From the NCBI GenBank assembly GCA_964386915.1, contig CAYLUQ010000021.1:1-18551 (forward strand): DNA of 18,551 nucleotides, read 5' to 3'. Source of the DNA: JADHMP01 sp964386915. GTDB lineage: Bacteria > Bacteroidota > Bacteroidia > Flavobacteriales > Flavobacteriaceae. The notes below the pieces were generated by a model. That model saw only the letters and a list, made by a program, of their open reading frames with translations, was not told the DNA's origin and searched no databases. Positions 1-7,862 of this stretch are shown here, in pieces; position 1 is the stretch's first letter, and the number at the start of each line of letters is the position of its first letter. Both the position numbers and the translations under genes were made by a program.

Positions 1-48
1 AATAGAAGCTTAGAAGACGTTAAACAACTGAAGCTATTTATCACTTGA
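1..48 (+). CDS. Possible 3' end of a gene entering from the left
   Basis: Frame 1 of the plus strand is open from the window edge and reads NRSLEDVKQLKLFIT before a TGA at 46-48. The composition is protein-like (charged and hydrophobic residues mixed), and the next gene runs toward it on the minus strand, so a convergent gene ending here is reasonable. Fifteen codons are too few to identify a family, and the frame could be open by chance. The opposite strand is also open here, directly after the stop of the minus-strand propeller gene. Confidence 0.3.
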   Translation, partial: NRSLEDVKQLKLFIT

Positions 49-86
49 GATAAGCCCAATAGTGGCTCCTCTTTAAAAAGACTTCC

Positions 87-1001
87 TTATAGGTCTACCA
101 AAGAATAGACCACGTAGGCAAATTTTGTCCCTTCTGGGTTCCAAGAAGGCACATTAATGGTGCCTTGCCCACCATAAAATTCAGGGGTCAAATCACGAAC
201 TTCCTTAGTCTTCAAGTCTAACAAACGAAGCTTAACCTGTCTTCCAAAGGGGTGTTGTTGCCCCTGATCTTCAACATAACTTATCAATACAGCACTTTGA
301 TTATGCGGTGCTACATGAGCAAACCAATTGGAATAATCATCAAAGGTCATTTGTTCTTTATTTGAGCCATCGGTCTCCATTCTCCAAATTTGCATTTTGC
401 CAGTGCGAAAAGAATTGAAATAAATATACTTTCCGTCGGGAGAATATTCGGGACCATCATCCAAACCTTCGGCTGAAGTCAATCTAATTTCTTCACCTCC
501 AGCTGCACTCATTTGATAGACATCATAATTTCCGTTGCGTTCAGCACAATAAACTATGGTGTTGCCATCTGGAGAAACCCCATGCCAATAAGAAGGTGAC
601 AAAGGCGTTAACAGTTTTGGCTCTCCGCCCTTTATTGCCACTTTGTAGATAAAAGAACTGTGTGTTGCTATTTCATTTTTACCACTAGAAAAAAATAAGG
701 TGCGGCCATTGAATGAAAGACCGTGGTCATTATTACACTTTTGCAAAAGACCTGTGTTTACGGTTTCCAGACGTTCGCCCTGCAAAGAATATTTTTCGAT
801 TTTTCCCGCACTGTTTATCAGCAGATAGGGTTCTTTCGGACTCCAATTTGGGGCTTCAAAATGACGCTTTTCACGCAACACTAAGGTTGTTTGGTGTTCC
901 AACATATCATAAATATACAAGGAGCTTACTACCGCTTTGTCATCCGGAATTTGAGCCATCAAAAACTGAAATGAAAAACAGATAAAAACTATTTTTTTCA
1001 T
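87..1001 (-). CDS. Secreted TolB/WD40-like beta-propeller protein
   Basis: About 304 residues. The start at 1001 (MKKIVFICFSF) gives a compact signal peptide ending near LMAQ; an ATG four codons upstream at 1013 is also possible. The mature part carries PD40-type propeller repeats: HGVSPDGNTIVYCAERNG, EYSPDGKYIYFNSFRTG with QIWRMETDG, and a final SWNPEGTKFAYVVY. These S/N-P-(D/E)-G-x-x-(I/F)-x-(Y/F) blades are typical of the TolB-like propeller family. The protein has no TolB N-terminal domain and stands apart from tol-pal genes, so it is not TolB itself. It probably acts in the periplasm or outside the cell as a binding or scaffold propeller; ligand unknown. The family is clear, the role is not. 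Confidence 0.8.
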   Translation of the reverse strand: MKKIVFICFSFQFLMAQIPDDKAVVSSLYIYDMLEHQTTLVLREKRHFEAPNWSPKEPYLLINSAGKIEKYSLQGERLETVNTGLLQKCNNDHGLSFNGRTLFFSSGKNEIATHSSFIYKVAIKGGEPKLLTPLSPSYWHGVSPDGNTIVYCAERNGNYDVYQMSAAGGEEIRLTSAEGLDDGPEYSPDGKYIYFNSFRTGKMQIWRMETDGSNKEQMTFDDYSNWFAHVAPHNQSAVLISYVEDQGQQHPFGRQVKLRLLDLKTKEVRDLTPEFYGGQGTINVPSWNPEGTKFAYVVYSLVDL

Positions 1002-1158
1002 ATTCAAATACAAGTTATAAAAATGGGTTTACTCATAAATATAAAAAAATTATTAAGGATCTATTTGCATTAAAATGTTTTTAGCGAATTAATATAATGC
1101 TGAAAAAACACAATCAACAAAGAAGTTCCAGCCATTAAATTAGTACCTTGTCTGTGCT

Positions 1159-1632
1159 ATGAAAAGACTACTGTGCCTTTTACTAATGGTTGCGTCTACG
1201 TCTTGTGAAAAAGAACGATTGCCGCAAAATTTCCTTGAAAAATACCACAACTCTTTTTGGTTGGCAGATGATGGTGGCGACCAAAACATTGGTTTTTATG
1301 ATGATCCGTTGCATTTTGTCTATACGGCTTATTGTACACGTGCCGGATTTGGCGATTTTACTATTGAACAGGCCACAGATTTTTTAATCACAAAAAACAC
1401 ACTAGACGAATTTCATTTTTCCATTCTTTTTATTGAAGAATGCAATCCTCCCATTTATCTCAACTGGAAAGTCAAAGCCTTTGAGGATGACATACTCTCC
1501 CTAACGCGAAAAAGATTAATTGGTTATCGAGCATGTGAGCCTTATAAAGACGGAGGCGATTTTACAACCTATTTCAGACGACAAGAAAAAACGTTAGAGG
1601 AAGTCTGTTCTGAATCTCAACCTTTGTTTTAA
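1159..1632 (+). CDS. Unknown lipoprotein with four cysteines in the mature part
   Basis: 157 residues starting at an ATG followed by a short basic and hydrophobic lipoprotein signal, MKRLLCLLLMVASTSC, with Cys16 as the likely lipidated residue (lipobox S-T-S-C). Cysteines also occur in YTAYCTRAG, FIEECNPP, GYRACEPYKD and EEVCSES, so the mature protein could form two disulfides in the periplasm or at the outer membrane. I do not recognise the family. The gene stands alone: the upstream gene is divergent and a good intrinsic terminator follows. No catalytic motif is visible. Confidence 0.75.
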   Translation: MKRLLCLLLMVASTSCEKERLPQNFLEKYHNSFWLADDGGDQNIGFYDDPLHFVYTAYCTRAGFGDFTIEQATDFLITKNTLDEFHFSILFIEECNPPIYLNWKVKAFEDDILSLTRKRLIGYRACEPYKDGGDFTTYFRRQEKTLEEVCSESQPLF

Positions 1633-1635
1633 GAG

Positions 1636-1671
1636 AAAAAACCAAGTGCCTAAACAAGCAGTAGGTTTTTT
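1636..1671 (+). terminator. Intrinsic terminator after the lipoprotein gene
   Basis: An AAAAAACC arm (1636-1643) pairs with GGTTTTTT (1664-1671), with a small inner TGC/GCA pairing in the 20-base loop. The T-run of the 3' arm serves as the U-tract. It lies 3 bases after the TAA of the lipoprotein gene. The arms are symmetrical, but only the plus-strand gene needs a terminator here. Confidence 0.6.
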
Positions 1672-1689
1672 AATTTCTAAATACTTGCG

Positions 1690-1697
1690 TAGCTTTG
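1690..1697 (+). promoter_or_regulatory. Candidate Bacteroidota -7 element for the hydroxylase gene
   Basis: TAGCTTTG matches the Bacteroidota -7 consensus TAnnTTTG exactly and lies 43 bases before the ATG at 1741. The region about 20 bases upstream is a T-run (around 1665-1671) with no exact TTG, so the -33 part is weak. A start around 1702-1705 would leave a short leader containing a small hairpin (TGCAC/GTGCA, 1719-1733). Confidence 0.4.
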
Positions 1698-1740
1698 CCT
1701 AAACAAAAATGGGGTTGATGCACCTTTTGTGCACCGTTGA

Positions 1741-2613
1741 ATGATGGATTTTGTTACTGTTTTTTGGGATGCCTTTTTAGGGTCGCTTAATTGGACCCTA
1801 CGCTCTATTCTTTTTGAGGTTCCCTTTTATGAAAACTATTTTTGGGGTCTGGTGCTCCTCTCTCTTCTTGTTTGGGGACTTGAGTTGCTTTTTCCGTGGC
1901 GCAAACAACAAGGTGCTTTTAGAAAAGACTTTGGCCTTGATGTGTTCTATATGTTTTTTAACTTTTTTATTTTTAGTATTGCCATCAGTGGGTTTTATGA
2001 TGCCATAGCCTTGCTATTTAAAACAATAGGAGTAGCCCCTAACAGCCTTCAACTCCTCAACCTCCAAGCATTTTCTATAGGGGTGCAGTGTCTGTTGTTT
2101 TTTGTGGTGCTCGACTTTGTGCAGTGGTGCACCCATATCTTATTGCATAAATATTCTTTTTTATGGGCCTTTCATAAAATTCATCACAGTGTGAAGGAGA
2201 TGGGCTTTGCTGCTCATTTGCGCTATCATTGGATGGAAAATATTTTATACAAACCCCTTAAAACTGTGGGCCTAATGCTCTTAGGTGGATTTGAACCCCA
2301 ACATGCTTTTGTGGTTCATTTTTTTGCCATTGCCATTGGACACTTTAATCATGCCAACCTCAAAATCACCTGGGGCCCTCTCAAATATGTGTTCAACAAT
2401 CCCGTGATGCATCTCTATCATCATGCTCATGCTCAACCCGAAGGAAAAGTAGGGGTTAACTTTGGTATAAGCCTAAGCCTGTGGGACTATCTTTTTAAAA
2501 CCTCTTATGTGCCACAACCAAACGGAGAACTCCAACTTGGATTCCCTGGAGATGAAAAAATTCCCACCAACTTTTGGGGCCAAATTCGATATGGTTTTAG
2601 GAAAAACGACTAA
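1741..2613 (+). CDS. Sterol desaturase / fatty acid hydroxylase family membrane enzyme
   Basis: 290 residues; the start could be either ATG of the ATGATG pair (1741 or 1744). Several hydrophobic segments surround the histidine clusters of the fatty acid hydroxylase superfamily (PF04116): HILLH at 132-136, HKIHH at 145-149, HLRYH at 159-163, HFNH at 201-204 and HLYHHAH at 224-230. In this family the histidines hold a di-iron centre that hydroxylates or desaturates a lipid chain at the membrane. All expected histidine boxes are present, so the enzyme should be active. The substrate (sterol, fatty acid, carotenoid or ornithine lipid) cannot be read from the sequence. The gene has its own candidate promoter and ends 12 bases before the stop of the convergent hydrolase gene. 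Confidence 0.9.
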   Translation: MMDFVTVFWDAFLGSLNWTLRSILFEVPFYENYFWGLVLLSLLVWGLELLFPWRKQQGAFRKDFGLDVFYMFFNFFIFSIAISGFYDAIALLFKTIGVAPNSLQLLNLQAFSIGVQCLLFFVVLDFVQWCTHILLHKYSFLWAFHKIHHSVKEMGFAAHLRYHWMENILYKPLKTVGLMLLGGFEPQHAFVVHFFAIAIGHFNHANLKITWGPLKYVFNNPVMHLYHHAHAQPEGKVGVNFGISLSLWDYLFKTSYVPQPNGELQLGFPGDEKIPTNFWGQIRYGFRKND

Positions 2614-2625
2614 ACCCCTCCTTCT

Positions 2626-4086
2626 CTATTCTGTTTTGTGTTGCTGCTCCGCATAGGTCCCCTTAGGATGTTCTGGCTGATAGGGCTTAAATGCAAATTC
2701 ATTTGGACGAATCACCGTGCCCGTGGTGAGGGTGAGAGGAAAAGCTGTATCGCCATTAAAAACAACCTCAACTAAAGCAGCCGTAAAGCCCTCCTTGAGG
2801 GGGATGTCAATTTCATAATTTCCCGAAGCTTGTTGTTGGAGGGGTGTTTTTTGCCAACTTCTTCCAATTTCCCAAATTCTAAAATCTCTTGCTTTGGGAT
2901 TATGAGCTTCCCATAATGAAATTTCATAAGAAGCTGCTGGATCTACCTTCACCACTATCCGATCTCCTTCAATGCGCCAATCTAATTTTGGCAAAGGCTT
3001 TTGGTGAATGAGTGATTCGTAAAAAGAAAAAATATTTTGGGTACTGTATCGACCCGCCAAACCGTGATTGCCGTTGGGCACATATTGCAAAAATTTCGGG
3101 CCGGGTAAGTCATCCCAATAAAACTGCCAAGAATCGGTCACAAAAAATTCATCAATTGTTCCGTTTACTATTAATTTTGGGAGTGTAAAAAGGGATTTAA
3201 ATTCATAGGGTTCTACAAAGTCTAACAAACGGTCAAATTCTTTGGACCCCATCCAATCCATAATGTTCTGATCTACATAATTTTGAACAGCTGGAGACCA
3301 TTGGCCATAGACTTTGTGATGATGGTCAAAAGAGGGTACTAAATTGAGCATGTCAATTACAAGGGGAGCCATTCCCATTACTCGGTCATCCACGGCTGCG
3401 GTGGTCCAAGTGGTCCACCCTCTTTTAGAAGCTCCCGAAACAAAAAAGGAGGTTACAGGTTTTTCCACTTCTTGGGCAAGAGCTTCAACCACATCCATAG
3501 CACGAACGGCTGCTCTAGTCATAGGAAAACGAGCCAACCATTCTAGGTCTTCTGCTTTGGCCCCGCCAGATAAAAACTGGTCCCATCCATAGGCAATAAT
3601 ATTGTCTTCATATCGAGCAATAGAATCGGATCCCTTAAACGAAAGGGGTTGAAAAGGCACGTTACTCACATGCGCAACAATTGATTTTGTTTTTATGGCT
3701 TGCGCTATGGCCATGCTATCCACAAAAACTTTGGTGTCTTTTTGAGACCCTCCTCCTATAAACAACAATGCATTTTTGGTATCGGTTTCTTTGGGCACCA
3801 CCACATCAACCCAGTGCCACCAAAGAGGTTTATCTACAACAGCTTCTGTAAGCCATTTTCCCGAAAACATTTTAATGTGATATACTGCTGCCTTTTCATA
3901 GTGCAGGGTGTCCATAATTGTATAGGAAAAGTCGGGCCCTATTTGCTCAACATAGGCTTTAAGTTTACCCACTGGAAGGGAATCTATGGTAGGGGTTTTA
4001 TTTTCTTGACATGCTTGTAAACCAATCAAAAAAAATCCCATCAAAATGGAATTACACGCCCACTTATAAATAAAATATTTCTTCAT
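2626..4086 (-). CDS. PhoPQ-activated pathogenicity-related (PqaA-like) hydrolase lipoprotein
   Basis: About 486 residues from the ATG at 4086 (MKKYFIYKW), which places a lipoprotein signal ahead of Cys26 (lipobox L-Q-A-C). An upstream ATG at 4137 adds 17 residues before the basic part and makes a poor signal peptide. The body matches the PqaA family (PF10142), an alpha/beta-hydrolase fold. The nucleophile elbow G-A-S-K-R-G-W has Ser220; Asp312 in VNGTIDEFF and His341 in NGNHGL complete a plausible triad. A C-terminal beta-rich domain follows. It should be a lipid-anchored envelope protein. The family's true substrates are poorly known; the PhoPQ name comes from Salmonella and implies no PhoPQ control here. 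The gene diverges from the GH20 gene, so a link to glycan or peptide breakdown is possible but unproven. Confidence 0.85.
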   Translation of the reverse strand: MKKYFIYKWACNSILMGFFLIGLQACQENKTPTIDSLPVGKLKAYVEQIGPDFSYTIMDTLHYEKAAVYHIKMFSGKWLTEAVVDKPLWWHWVDVVVPKETDTKNALLFIGGGSQKDTKVFVDSMAIAQAIKTKSIVAHVSNVPFQPLSFKGSDSIARYEDNIIAYGWDQFLSGGAKAEDLEWLARFPMTRAAVRAMDVVEALAQEVEKPVTSFFVSGASKRGWTTWTTAAVDDRVMGMAPLVIDMLNLVPSFDHHHKVYGQWSPAVQNYVDQNIMDWMGSKEFDRLLDFVEPYEFKSLFTLPKLIVNGTIDEFFVTDSWQFYWDDLPGPKFLQYVPNGNHGLAGRYSTQNIFSFYESLIHQKPLPKLDWRIEGDRIVVKVDPAASYEISLWEAHNPKARDFRIWEIGRSWQKTPLQQQASGNYEIDIPLKEGFTAALVEVVFNGDTAFPLTLTTGTVIRPNEFAFKPYQPEHPKGTYAEQQHKTE

Positions 4087-4114
4087 TTTGATCATATAAT
4101 TAACTATTCGCTTG

Positions 4115-4207
4115 TTTAAATTTAAGCTATTCTGCAATAAATGAACCTGCTAGCTTATTTTTTCATTCTTAAAAAATATTTACCTTACTACACCTTTTTA
4201 AATTTAA
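4115..4207. repeat. Two copies of TTTAAATTTAA flanking the divergent intergenic region
   Basis: The 11-base sequence TTTAAATTTAA occurs at 4115-4125 and at 4197-4207. Each copy contains a perfect palindrome (TTAAATTTAA; 12 bases at 4197-4208). One copy lies 28 bases upstream of the PqaA-like gene start and the other 3 bases upstream of the GH20 gene start. They could be operator half-sites or part of A/T-rich promoter DNA. Low sequence complexity keeps confidence low. Confidence 0.3.
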
Positions 4208-4210
4208 ACA

Positions 4211-6682
4211 ATGAAAAACAACCTTATAATAGGCTTCTTTTTAGGACTTCTTTTGAGCTGTAATGCTCCCAAAAATAACCCCGAGGGCATCCAATTTGAC
4301 TTCACCATTAAGTCGTTTGCGCTAGAAGACAACCAAATGGAAGTGAACTATAAGCTTACCAATGGCACCAACCTAAGGTTAAAAGGTGGACAGTGGGCCC
4401 TGCACTGGAACCAAATTATAGGCACGCCCGTGCCCGAAAGTCTTCCGGAAGGCGTTAGTTTTGAATGGGTTAATGGACAACAATATCTCATCTTGAGTTT
4501 TGGTGAAAATTGGACGCTCAATCCAGGGGAAAGCCTTTCATTTGGTGGGTTGCAAAAAGGGATTATCAATCGAGAAGTGATGGGTCCTCTAGGGGCTTTT
4601 ATCGTATATGACAACGGTCAGGTGATTGACCTAGACACCAAACTCCATTGGAAAGAGGCCCAGGGACTTGACCAACTGGGCATTCCCTCAGCTGAGGATC
4701 GCTACGAGGCTTTAGGACCCCTAAGCCTTTTGCCAAAAAAAGAACTGCAATGGGTGGTGCCTAAGCCCAAGCAAGTGGTTTCCCAATCGGGAAACAAACA
4801 AGCCGATGCTGCCTGGCAACTTTATATAGCCCCTAAATTTCAAGCGCAAAACGAAAGGCTTGTTCAGCAACTTCAGACTCAATTTGACCTCCCCATAGCT
4901 TTAGTGGACAAACCTGAAGCAGCCAATTTTAGCTTGCTTTACCAAGAAAACCTACACCCTGAAGGCTATGGGCTGGCGCTCACTAAAGAAAATATTAAAC
5001 TATCGAGCTCCACCGAAAAAGGAATTTTTTATGCGTTACAATCCTTGGATCAAATCATTTATACGGCAACTTTAGAAGGAACTGACTGGCCCTTGCTTGA
5101 AATTGAAGATGCCCCTCGATTTGCCTACCGTGGTTTCATGTTAGACATTGCCCGCAATTATTATGGCCTCGAAAAAATCAAAAAAGTAATTGATGCAATG
5201 GCCTACTATAAATTGAATCACCTTGATTTAAGACTTTCTGACGATGAAGGATGGCGATTGGAAATTGAAGGCTTGCCTGAACTTACCGCCATAGGAGGCC
5301 AAAGAGGCTATAGTCAAGACCAATCGGAACAATTAATTCCATTTTATGGCTCTGGAGCCAAGGGGGGAGATCGAGGAAACGGCTTTTTGACTACAGCAGA
5401 TTTTGTGGCCTTATTGAAATATGCAAATGAAAAACACATCACCGTTATGCCGCAAATTAGTTTTCCCTCCCATGCGCGCGCTGCTATCAAAGCCATGGAA
5501 ACTCGTCTTGATGAAACTTATCGCTTGGTGGATCCAGAAGACCAAAGTCAATATAGATCGGCGCAATTGTTTGACGACAATGTGATTTGCATTTGCCAAG
5601 ACAGTGCTTTTGATTTTTATGAAAAAGTTATTGTTGAAATTAAAAAAATGTATGAAGCTGCTGGTCTTCCACTAACCCAATTTAGCATTGGTGCAGATGA
5701 ATTGCCCTATGGGGTTTGGACGGCCTCTCCACTTTGCGAAGCCTACATGAAGAAAAACCAGCTCAACAACACCATTGAATTATATGACCATGCATTGCGA
5801 AAAGTGAAAGAAATTTTTGACCGACATCAAATTACCATGGCGGGTTGGGAAGATTTTCTTTTGGCCCATTCTGAAAAAAGTCAAGAAGAAACCCAAATTA
5901 AAAAAGAAGAATTTAATCGAGAAGTTATCCCCTATGTGTGGAACAATATTTGGGGAGCAGGAAGAGAAGACATGATATACAAATTTGCCAATCGTGGGTT
6001 TAAGACCGTTATGAGCAATTCTGCTGCTTTTTATTTTGACATGACCGACGATCGTGATTTTGAAAATTATGGCCTCAATTGGTCGGGCTATGTGAACTAT
6101 AAAGACAGTTGGGCCACAGACCCAGAAGATGTTTTCAACAATGCCTATTTAAATCAAAAAAATAATATCACCCCCGACTACATTGAACAAAAAACCAAAT
6201 TAGACCCCAAAAAATCAGAAAACCTTTTGGGTATTCAAAGCCAACTTTGGACCGAAACGGTAAGCACTGAATCGATTTTTGACGCCTTGTTTTTGCCTAA
6301 TTTAATTGTTTTTGCCGAGCGTGCTTGGGCCCCTCGCCCACACTGGACAAGCCTTAAAGGCGCTGAACAAATTGCCGCTATGAACCAGGCTTGGAATCAA
6401 TTTTCAAATAGTTTAGGACAAAGACAATTGCCACTTGTAGACCTTCGATTGGCGCCTTGGGCCTATGATTTACCCAAAGCGGGAGGGCTTTTTATAGACC
6501 AAAAACTACACCTTAAGCAAGATTTTCCGGGCATGAACATCCACTATACACTAGACAATAGCGAACCTTCTCCTCAAACCCCCCTTTATGAAGCGCCCAT
6601 AGCCGTAGATCCAAAAAGTAAAGTAAAAATTCGGGTGTTTAATGCGCAAGGAAGAGGGGGTAAAACCATAGAAATAAATTAA
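4211..6682 (+). CDS. GH20 beta-N-acetylhexosaminidase (chitobiase-type) lipoprotein
   Basis: 823 residues beginning MKNNLIIGFFLGLLLSC, with Cys17 as the lipidated residue, so the enzyme is anchored in the envelope. Domain order follows Serratia chitobiase: a CHB_HEX carbohydrate-binding domain (about 28-165), a GH20b N-terminal domain (about 170-295), the GH20 barrel from FAYRGFMLDIARNYY (about 300-720) and a C-terminal CHB_HEX_C-like beta domain (about 745-823, with HYTLDNSEPS). The catalytic Asp-Glu pair is Asp496-Glu497 in FSIGADELPYGVW. GH20 enzymes remove terminal GlcNAc/GalNAc by substrate-assisted catalysis. The motif before the pair is S-I-G-A rather than the common H-x-G-G, a possible sign of a distinct subgroup. 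A five-base gap to the next gene indicates an operon with the acyltransferase. Confidence 0.93.
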   Translation: MKNNLIIGFFLGLLLSCNAPKNNPEGIQFDFTIKSFALEDNQMEVNYKLTNGTNLRLKGGQWALHWNQIIGTPVPESLPEGVSFEWVNGQQYLILSFGENWTLNPGESLSFGGLQKGIINREVMGPLGAFIVYDNGQVIDLDTKLHWKEAQGLDQLGIPSAEDRYEALGPLSLLPKKELQWVVPKPKQVVSQSGNKQADAAWQLYIAPKFQAQNERLVQQLQTQFDLPIALVDKPEAANFSLLYQENLHPEGYGLALTKENIKLSSSTEKGIFYALQSLDQIIYTATLEGTDWPLLEIEDAPRFAYRGFMLDIARNYYGLEKIKKVIDAMAYYKLNHLDLRLSDDEGWRLEIEGLPELTAIGGQRGYSQDQSEQLIPFYGSGAKGGDRGNGFLTTADFVALLKYANEKHITVMPQISFPSHARAAIKAMETRLDETYRLVDPEDQSQYRSAQLFDDNVICICQDSAFDFYEKVIVEIKKMYEAAGLPLTQFSIGADELPYGVWTASPLCEAYMKKNQLNNTIELYDHALRKVKEIFDRHQITMAGWEDFLLAHSEKSQEETQIKKEEFNREVIPYVWNNIWGAGREDMIYKFANRGFKTVMSNSAAFYFDMTDDRDFENYGLNWSGYVNYKDSWATDPEDVFNNAYLNQKNNITPDYIEQKTKLDPKKSENLLGIQSQLWTETVSTESIFDALFLPNLIVFAERAWAPRPHWTSLKGAEQIAAMNQAWNQFSNSLGQRQLPLVDLRLAPWAYDLPKAGGLFIDQKLHLKQDFPGMNIHYTLDNSEPSPQTPLYEAPIAVDPKSKVKIRVFNAQGRGGKTIEIN

Positions 6683-6687
6683 ATGTT

Positions 6688-7779
6688 ATGAATACACAAC
6701 GAATTTTAGCTGTCGATATTCTCAGAGGACTCACCATCATTTTTATGATTATTGTGAACGACCCAGGTTCCTGGTCGCACGTTTATGGTCCATTGCTGCA
6801 TGCCGATTGGAATGGACTCACTCCAACGGACTACATCTTCCCCACTTTTTTATTCATTATGGGCACCTCCATTGTTTTGTCATTAGGAAAAAGAGCACAT
6901 GAAACAGACCGTTCTACCCTAGTGAAAAAAATTCTGGTGCGCACCCTCAAAATATATGCAGTTGGACTTTTTTTATGGCTCTGGCCAGAATTTAATTTTG
7001 AGCGTATTCGTTGGGTAGGTGTACTGCCTCGAATTGCTTTTGTATATTTTTTTACGGCTCTCCTTTTTGTTTTTACCTCTAGAAAAACACAGTTCTACAC
7101 CGCCATTGGACTCTTGGTGGGCTATTTAATTTTGATGTGTTTTGTGCCCGTTCCAGGCATCGGCATCCCAGATTTGAGCGTACCCGAAAAAAACTGGGCA
7201 CACTATATTGATCATCTCCTTTTACCAGGCGTTTTGTGGCAAAAAACGTGGGATCCTGAGGGCATTTTAAGCACTTTGCCTGCCATTGCCACCGGCATTT
7301 TAGGGATGTTTGCCGGCTATATTATCCAATCTAAAGAAACACTTGCTGAAAAGTTAGTGAAGCTTTTTGTTATGGCAGCAGCCTTATTGTTTTTAGGTGA
7401 TCTTATACAATATATTTTCCCTCTCAATAAAAATTTATGGAGCACCTCTTTCACCCTTTTACTGGGAGGAATATCCACCTTAGGCTTAGGTGTGTTTATT
7501 TATATCTGCGATCTCAAACAATGGGGAAGTCGATTTACTTTTGCTCGTGAATTTGGAGTCAATTCTATTTTTTCCTATTCCCTTTCGGGACTGTTAACTG
7601 TCCTCTTTTATAGCGACCGTATTTGGGGCATAAAACTCAACGGTTGGTTCATGGAAACATTGACCCATATTGGAGTAGCACCAAAATTAGCATCCCTATT
7701 TTATGCCTTGCTCTATGTGTTAATCATCTGGCTGCCCGTGCACTATCTTTTTAAGAAAAAGATTTACATCAAGCTTTAA
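6688..7779 (+). CDS. HGSNAT/NagX-like membrane acyltransferase (DUF5009 type)
   Basis: 363 residues with about ten hydrophobic segments. The N-terminus LAVDILRGLTIIFMIIVND and the stretch HADWNGLTPTDYIFPTFLF identify the COG4299 family, which includes human heparan-alpha-glucosaminide N-acetyltransferase and bacterial NagX. His38, just before WNGLT, corresponds to the histidine implicated in acetyl transfer across the membrane in the human enzyme. The family moves acetyl (or other acyl) groups from cytoplasmic acyl-CoA to sugars outside; bacterial members often sit in N-acetylglucosamine use clusters. It follows the GH20 gene with 5 bases between, so the two are probably co-transcribed and act on related amino sugars. 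The substrate is inferred from context only. Confidence 0.85.
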   Translation: MNTQRILAVDILRGLTIIFMIIVNDPGSWSHVYGPLLHADWNGLTPTDYIFPTFLFIMGTSIVLSLGKRAHETDRSTLVKKILVRTLKIYAVGLFLWLWPEFNFERIRWVGVLPRIAFVYFFTALLFVFTSRKTQFYTAIGLLVGYLILMCFVPVPGIGIPDLSVPEKNWAHYIDHLLLPGVLWQKTWDPEGILSTLPAIATGILGMFAGYIIQSKETLAEKLVKLFVMAAALLFLGDLIQYIFPLNKNLWSTSFTLLLGGISTLGLGVFIYICDLKQWGSRFTFAREFGVNSIFSYSLSGLLTVLFYSDRIWGIKLNGWFMETLTHIGVAPKLASLFYALLYVLIIWLPVHYLFKKKIYIKL

Positions 7780-7786
7780 CTAAATT

Positions 7787-7806
7787 CACTTTTTATCAAA
7801 AAAGTG
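7787..7806 (+). terminator. Candidate terminator after the GH20-acyltransferase unit
   Basis: CACTTTTT (7787-7794) pairs with AAAAAGTG (7799-7806) around a four-base loop, 7 bases after the TAA of the acyltransferase gene. The following bases (TAACATTTT) form only a weak U-tract, so termination may be partial and allow some read-through into the small lipoprotein gene. Confidence 0.45.
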
Positions 7807-7862
7807 TAACATTTTAAAACAACAAGCCTCTATAATAATATCAAACTTAAACTTACATCATT

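Noticed and set aside
3344..4020. Plus-strand open frames opposite the PqaA-like gene
   Set aside because: They lie fully inside a well-supported gene on the other strand and show Ser/Thr/Ala-rich translations typical of antisense frames.
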